DNA of 64,000 bases, taken from Solenopsis invicta (lineage: Eukaryota; Arthropoda; Insecta; Hymenoptera; Formicidae). Within the stretch, counting starts at the first letter, position 1. The number at the start of each line of letters is the position of its first letter. Made by a program: the position numbers and the translations under genes. Shown here one piece after another: positions 56,757 to 64,000 of this stretch. The stretch is from positions 25,500,501-25,564,500 of the forward strand of contig NC_052665.1 of assembly GCF_016802725.1 (NCBI RefSeq). Reading direction: 5' to 3'. The notes under the pieces were generated by a model. That model was given only the letters and a program-made list of their open reading frames with translations. It was not told the DNA's origin and ran no database searches.

Positions 56757-59035
56757 GTACACCCATTTTTGAAATTAGTATTACATTATAGCACATATTT
56801 CACAACACTGCTGAAAAATAGCTCAAGTCTGTTTTTAAATCATACAGTGTGTATACTGAAAAAAAATATCCCGAATTCAAAAAATTTTATTTGATTCAAA
56901 AACATAATTTCATTGTATACTTGCAAAGGGATTTTTTATTTAAGTCAAATATTATATATGTTTAAATTAAAAAAATATACCGTAAAAGCAAAGACGTAAT
57001 TTTGTTTACAAATAATAAATTATATTTAATTTTAAAAAATGTCTTTTTAAAGGGACAATCTTTATAAATACTAAGAAATAAACAGATTTTATAGAAAGAT
57101 ATATTTATAAAGAAATAATTATTTTTTAAGTAAAAGAAAGACTTTTTACACAGAGAAAACAATTTTTTCAAACTTAATAAATTTTATTGCATCCAAACGA
57201 ATTTGTTATTTGGAATGGTCCAAATAATGTTTGAATCAATAAGTACGATTATTTGAGTTTGAAACATTATATATCTTTGCCTTAAATAAATTATTTGTTT
57301 GAAAGTAACAAAATATATACTTAAATTTAACTAAACATTAAACATTAAATTTTTTTTACTTTTTAACGGATTGTATTATTCTTGCAGCTTAATGTGTATT
57401 CACTGTTTTGCATATAAGATTCTATTTTACTAATTACAATTACGTATTATTTTACAACTTTTGAAAACGCATTGGCGGGATTCGAACCCAAGATCTTCGG
57501 AACAATAACCTAATACGCTAATACTGAGTTAACAGTACACTTGTGATACTGTTTATAAAAAGTTATATTTGAATTGAAGCTAATTTTAACAGGAAGTTAT
57601 TTGCGTCTTGAGTACCGCACGAATACTCTCACTACCTTTTTGATTATTTAGCTTTATATATTGTTTCATATTTATATAAAAAATAAACTATAAATGATTT
57701 AATATTTTCAATAAAATATTTATTACATTTAATTCAAGCAATCGTTACAAAATAGTATAATATTTTTAAATAAATTAAAAATTGACTTTAAAAAACATTT
57801 CTTTTAAAAAAATATATATTTCTTTTAAAAAAACTATTAATTTTATATTTTTAAAAAACTAAATTTAAACAAATATTTACTAAAACGTTATTTTTAAAAT
57901 TAAAAAATCTAGATTTAATTTTTTTAAAAATCATTTACTAGATTTTAACAAATGTTTTATCGTAATTTATTATTAATAACTTTTTAAGTTTAAATAAATA
58001 ATTATTTAATATCAATCTTGTTTCAATTTTTGATTGTTAGAAGGAAACATGTTTCTTTCATTTTAATACATAGCATATTAATTTTACATATATAAATATT
58101 TAATAACAAATTTTTTCTGAATTTTTATCTGGTGGTTTTAAGAAAATTAATTTCTTTTATTTTAATAAATCATTTTTCAACTTTCAATAAATTATTCATT
58201 AATATTACGCGTTTCTATTAACTTTCGATTGTTTGTTTAAAAGAATCAGCTTTTTTAATTATACTAGGGAAAAAGGCGCGCGCTATGCGAGCGCTATACA
58301 GCTTTTGTAATTTACTCGGTACACACATTAACTCTTGACATACATAATTGTCAAAATCTTCGCAATGACAATAGTACACAAAAAGTAAGTAGTACACGAA
58401 AAGAAGTAAGCACAACGGGAAAACCAATCAGCATTGTGGGAAAGCGTCAACAATAAATTTCGAGAGATGCGCGACTATCGATTTAACATGAATTTTTTCA
58501 GATAGGATTAAATTATTCTTGTTCTTTGAATAAATAATTATTTAATTATAAAACTTTTTTTCAATTTTGGGCTGCTTGTTTTATGGAAACTGGTTTCTTT
58601 TATTTTAATAAAACATTTTTTTATCACAAATTAAATACTTATTTAATCAACCTTTGTTTATTTATTTTTGACTACTTGTTTTAAAAAAATAGGTTTCTTC
58701 TTTTTATTAAATAATCTCTTATAATCAAATTAACTGTTATTTAATATCAATGTATAGAATAATTCAATTTAAAAATGATAATTTTTGTTACATGCAAACA
58801 ATTGTTTATTTATTGTAATAAAATGTTTTTGGAAACAAAGTACACATTCAATAAATTTAAAAAATCAAATTTAAAAAAATCGGTTTATTACATTAAATAA
58901 AATTTTTTTTTCAGTGTATGTTATTTTTGTATTCTCTACCATATAATTTTAGCACAGATTTGAATTTTTATCGACAATGTTATAAATTAAATGTGCTATG
59001 TAGTGCTAATTTCAAAAATAGGTAGATTTATTGGT
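56757..59035. repeat. Nested inverted-repeat elements (outer CCATTTTTGAAATTAG, inner ACTGAAAAAAAA)
   Basis: The outer ends ACCCATTTTTGAAATTAG and complement (about 56757-56800 and 58996-59035) enclose an inner element with ACTGAAAAAAAA and TTTTTTTTCAGT ends (56855-58915). The inner element is AT-rich and contains the third tRNA-like core. No transposase. Confidence 0.6.
57469..57538 (-). repeat. tRNA-like (SINE-type) segment, copy C
   Basis: Minus strand: AACTCAGTATTAGCG as A-box and GGGTTCGAATCCCGCC as B-box. It shares flanks on both sides with copies A and B (about 57385-57690). Confidence 0.65.
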
Positions 59036-59039
59036 GGTA

Positions 59040-60290
59040 ATGTAGACTCATGCAAATTGAATCTTAGGGCGAATTAAATCATTATAAGTTTTAGGACAAG
59101 TTTTTATTAGATTTTTATTTTATACGATCTGTTTTATCATATTATTTACTTCTGCGCGTATCCTCTGCAGTGAAAACAATAAACAATTATATATTGTGAT
59201 TCAGTGTTGGTTGATGATACAAACGCAGAGATCATAAGTGCACGAAGAAATTTTGTTTCTTGTATAAAATTACGATCCCAATTTTGTGAGTTTGTAATGA
59301 AAAGGCTTAATGGACCCTTTTAAAGAGTTTACTCATTTATTTTTATTTTTGTTCAATTTTATTTCTCTTAAATTGATGATTTGCTTCACACCCTCTGTTT
59401 AAAACAAATCGGACAATTTCCATTTCTTTCATTGTGCAATAAGAAATGCTATATTTATGTATTATTTTATTATAAATATAAAACTCAAGTTAAAGATGTT
59501 AAAAATTTATAGTAAGCTTAATAACAAAACTAATATTTTATTATTTTTTGCCTATCTAGAAAAATTGATCTGATTTGCTTCGACTTATTCTATGGAAGGT
59601 TTCAACGGTTTTATGAAAAAAGGGAGAAATAGCTGTTTTTAGGTTTCTCTCGGATATTAAACTGAGTCTTATTTTGCATTTGAATATGAAGTATTTCTGA
59701 CATCAATTATTTATAGAATAAACGCTCATTATCAAGATTTAAACATTTTCTCAGTTAAAATCATGATTAAATTTTATCGTACTTTTTGTAACAGAAAGTT
59801 TGGTGATGTTCCAATTAATGTGATCCAGTTAATATATACAAACATTCTAGTTTTTAATTTTCTTTTAATCTGACGCGTCACATACTTTACATGCAATTTT
59901 TTACATTATGTTTTTCTAAATTAACTATAGAAGAATATTCTAATGTACCTGCCAAGCTTGTAAATCTAAGCTTGTATTCTAATGTACCTACCAAGCTACT
60001 AAAAAAAATGCCATTTTACAATTTGTACTATTCTGATGATCTTAAATTTATTCAATATTATATGATATAAACAAATCAAGAGGATAGTTCTTTATTAACA
60101 CCGTTCTTTACTAATGTCACTTTTTTGTTTAAATGTGTGTTTATAAAATAGCATTTAAAAATGTGTGTTTAATGTGTTAAACTAAATTGTTGGAATTATT
60201 AGTAAAAAGTGTATTATGTCGTTAGGAGCCTTCTCTTTTACACGAAGTGCACCCCTTAAGTAGATTTTTAAATAAATATCGTTTTAACGC
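59040..60290. other. AT-rich, no gene seen
   Basis: Only a small local duplication (TATTCTAATGTACCTRCCAA at about 59936 and 59973) is visible. Confidence 0.4.
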
Positions 60291-60298
60291 AAAATAAA

Positions 60299-60450
60299 TA
60301 ATGCAACATTGTTGAAATGATATTTTGATAACTAAAATAAATGTTGTTCGAACGTAAGAGAAACATTCACGCAATATTGTTGAAATATTATTTTGTTAAT
60401 TGGGATAAATATTGTTCTAACATTAGAAAAATGTTAATGTAACATGATGT
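60299..60450 (+). repeat. Two diverged direct repeats of about 75 bp
   Basis: Units share ATTGTTGAAATRATATTTTG and AATAWTGTTCKAACRT-like blocks. Confidence 0.55.
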
Positions 60451-61204
60451 GTTACGAAACTTTTATTTTAATGTTATTGAAATCTCAAAATGTACGTGAA
60501 AATTAAATTTGTTTACAATGACGTTGTATACAATGTTACGAACTACATATTTTAAAAAGTTATATATTTTTAAACATTATTGTGATGTGAAATGATATTT
60601 TGCTTATTGAGACAGATAGCTTGACATCTAAAGTCGCAAAATTTAATTCTTAGAAAGATTAATATCTCGTTTTAAGGGCAGAGTGATGCTTTTTCTACTA
60701 AATTTTCTCATTTTATGCAAAAACGCGTCAGATAAACTTTATTTCATTGAAATTAAAAATGAGATAACTAAACTAAATGGTTACCGATAGATATAAAATA
60801 GATATTCGATTTTAAAATATAGTTGTTGGGATGACAACTTTGAAGAGGAGAGGTATTTAATGTAAATACGTGACAGTTGATTAAAAATATCAAGACAAAG
60901 ACAACCAACGACGATAGCTGACTATCAACCCTGTAACGATACGTTCACGCACCGGACCGTCTATACTGGATGTAACACTATTCTAACATGAAAACGGTTC
61001 AAGCTAGATGAATAAAGATTATCATTTTTTTTGTAGAAAATCTAATTTTCTATTCTTTTTTTTATTTAAAAACTTTTTTCGTAATTTTGGTCTATAATCA
61101 TAGTATGTGTTCTTCCACTTGTTTTCTTTTAAGATAGCGGCCAAAATACGACCGATTGTCATATTTTATCATTATATTTATAAGCAAAAATATATTGGAA
61201 ATAT

Positions 61205-61600
61205 GTGTACGCTTTAAATTTTTTTGATGCTATAACTTTTCCAAAAGTTTACAAAAATTTTTTTCGTACTTAGAAACTAAAAAATCGACATCTATAATTT
61301 TGCGCACTTTTTTTTTAATCCTATAGATTTTAATCATTAGAATTTTTAGTCATTAGAATATAATCCTATGAGAACTATTCACAATCTCAACAAAACTTGC
61401 AAAAATCTTGAAAGTGTTTTCATACTTTGAAACTACAATGTTGATATCTGTGACTTTTTCATTTGTAGACTTTTGTTATTATGATCTTTGATAGAATTTC
61501 GCGGGAAAAACTTTCCAGAACTTTTCAAAACTTTCAACGAAACTTCTCATTTTTGAGAAAAATATTTTTTGTATTTAAAACTACAACGAATGTTGATATC
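61205..61600 (+). repeat. Three diverged tandem units of about 120 bp
   Basis: Each unit has AAAACTT..CAAAA..CTT, then TTTTCRTACTT-like and GAAACTAMAA..TTGATATC blocks. Confidence 0.4.
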
Positions 61601-64000
61601 GAAAAACAGTTTTCGGAATAGGAAGGGGGTGGGGGGTATTGTAAAAATACTTATAAGTATCAAAATTATTAAATTAACTAGCAATTTAAACATCGATAAT
61701 GCTTAACAAGCTTTTTCGGTCAATGCGTATATATAATATAAACGATATCCTTAATATGATCAGAAAGTGCGTCAAACAAAAGCCATACCAAAAGCAGACT
61801 TCAGTGTTCAATTTCTTAGGTGAATTAACAAGTTCAAAAATCTTAATAAGAAAATTATGTACATTAACCTAATATTTTAAAGTTGCAACAATTTTTTTGG
61901 TACTACTTTTGAGTACTTAATCTTGTTCTTTTTTTACTTTCTTAAATGGAACTGTTTCTGAAGGATATCGAGAATTCTAGAACTTGTCGAAAGGAATCAT
62001 ATATGTTATTCAAAATTATTTGATGCTAATGTTAGATGTGAAGTTAGCATCCTCATTTTTCAATTAATTAATTAATTAATTAATTTTTTTGTTGTTGTTA
62101 TAATAAACAGAACTATATGTAAAAACTATTTAAGTAGTACACTCGCAATAGTAGTATCCAAAAGTTAGATTTCATCGCGCACTCAGTGACGATACTCCTG
62201 CCAGTGAGCGAAAACTTTTGGTTGCGTCGCACACACACGCAGACAGAAATAAATACAAATAGATGCAGACTAACGCAGCTTGATGTTCACTGGCCAGATG
62301 CTCGCTGGCCAGATGCTCACTAGCCGTTCCCTACAGTCGTTTCCATATGTCAAACACAATAAAAAATTGTATTCTTTTCACGTCTCTATTTTTCTAAACT
62401 AAAAAATTATGATATTTTTTTTCACAATATCGATTTCATGTTCCTTTATCGTATGTTTGTTTTTTATTAACATTTCATTTCTAATTTATGCATCATAAAA
62501 ATAAATGCGACATTTTTATAAACTTTGTATAGGCGACTCGTATAAAGATATAAAATGTACAGTTTTTAATTACTTATCTTAGCATATTGAAATGGCCAAT
62601 CTCATTGTAATTGTATCAACGTGTCTTTTAGTACAATGTATAATTTCAGTTTTCAAGAAATTTTCATTATTTTCAATTTGCGAGTAGATTACTTTCAGAA
62701 CTCTTCCTTTTATCTTTTATAGAATAATCTAGAATTCTTAACAGAACTACAATTTAGTATAAGGGTGACTATAAGGTTGATAACTTGACACATCCAAAAA
62801 ACATATCAAAAAACAGTAGGATTCAATTTTATTGCACGCATTAGCAATAATTAACATCCGATCCAGTTGATGACGTTTAAGATCTGTTATAAGATCGTCA
62901 AAGAATTTCGTATTCGCAATATTACGGAAAAAGTTTTATAATAAAGAAAAATGTTACTCTATATAAAAAAATAATTTATTTGTATATTTCCAAGTAAATA
63001 TTTATTTGAAACTAATTATATATTTTGTTAAGAAAAAAAAATTTTTTCAAACAAAAAGTATTTGATAAAAGAAATTGAAGAATTAAAACAAAAGGTAAAA
63101 TATTAAGCACAAATATTTACTTCGTTGAAAAGATTTTTTTTTTTTTTTTAATTGTATATATACGAGTATATGTATATGTACGTATATACAGCAAATTTAA
63201 TGTATATAGAAAATCTTATCATTACAATAATTTGCATTATTTTTATATTACTATACGCTTGTGATCCACTCTATGGCATATGTTTATTATCAATGTGTAA
63301 TCCTTCTGTTATAAAAATTTAATTGCAATATTTGTATTACATGTAACAATGTGCATGTGATCCGTCGCTTAATATTTTCGAGCGGGACAAACTCTTAAAA
63401 AATTTCAACTCTTCTACACAAGACTCAACATCTCTATTGAGATAGCTAATAATGTCTTCAATTTTTTAGAATTAACTTTCATTAAAACAAATGGTTATCT
63501 ATTTTTTCAATTGATACACACTAACACAAACTGACTTTCTCAGGCATCTAAATTTCCATTCACAACATTTTAATATATAGAAGGTCACAATTATAGACTT
63601 AACGGTTGAAATGTTATTTTTGTCGCATTATAAATTTTATAAAAAACTTTAATTACTACTACGTTAACGGAACATGATATCATATGAATCTTCTGTTTTC
63701 ATGGAATATATGAATAATATCTCAAATATAATATGCTCAAAATATTTTTATAATATTTCTAGAATATTATTTTTCATATGTTGCTACAATATTATTGTTG
63801 CTAAAAATATTATTAATACATTTTGTTATTTATACTTATTTTTTAATACAAATTTTTTCATATTTAATTTAATTATTGTATCATATTGACTTTTTTTCTA
63901 CAAGTTGTATTCTTATTTAAATAAATAACAGAAAAGTTATTCCAGATGCTATTTATTTGTAAAAATCATTAAAAAGAATTATAATATTATATATGGTTAT
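61601..64000. other. AT-rich, no gene seen
   Basis: Contains AATTAATTAATT simple sequence at 62062-62082 and a short GCTGGCCAGATGCTC duplication near 62290-62320. The 71-codon frame at 63674 is an Ile/Phe/Asn-rich product of AT bias. Confidence 0.4.

Noticed and set aside
63674..63889. 71-codon ORF near the right edge
   Set aside because: Ile/Phe/Asn/Tyr-rich translation of very AT-rich DNA without conserved motifs.

Overview
The window is AT-rich animal nuclear DNA, very probably from a hymenopteran insect and most likely an ant. This is inferred from intron-bearing genes with canonical splice sites, DUF4806-like and BEN-domain proteins of the multicopy kind found in ants, and mariner, Tc1, Merlin, hAT, Copia and Gypsy elements. 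No conserved single-copy host gene could be identified. The window is a nested graveyard of mobile elements, and 5-bp, 8-bp, TA, TTAA and reading-frame junctions let the order of insertion be read.

Layout. 275-1786 (minus): 3' four exons of a DUF4806-type gene. 1998-7070: a Ty3/Gypsy element with near-identical LTRs but broken gag and RT. 7190-12439: a transposase tail, MITEs, a TTAA-flanked element and a foldback element with a tRNA-like core. 12547-32561: an internally deleted hAT element split by one 19.2-kb TA-flanked element (12933-32121). 33018-35894: another TA-flanked element holding a 1.5-kb GC-rich solo LTR. 35995-40851: a rearranged Copia with an inverted 3' end and a 5-bp target duplication. 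42760-50973: mariner relics, a 3.6-kb palindrome built on Penelope-like pieces, and two more foldback elements. 51300-54200: three short candidate host or unknown exons. 54200-64000: AT-rich DNA with MITEs and no recognisable gene.

The most interesting object is the 19.2-kb element at 12933-32121. It has CGGAAAAAAACT inverted ends, TA duplications and terminal regions dense in ACTATT/AATAGT motifs. It carries two divergent genes: a complete 8-exon BEN-domain gene (minus, about 534 aa) and a 4-exon transposase resembling the CMC/EnSpm tnp2 type (plus, one frameshift). Joining the flanking DNA across a single TA restores an uninterrupted hAT reading frame, so the whole interval entered as one unit. 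A transposase paired with a DNA-binding partner recalls plant TnpD/TnpA elements; that functional analogy is inference. Later insertions into it are a Merlin (in transposase exon 1, 8-bp duplication), itself hit by an intact mariner and a foldback element; a Tc1 palindrome, a TA-flanked foldback MITE and a deleted mariner lie in BEN introns.
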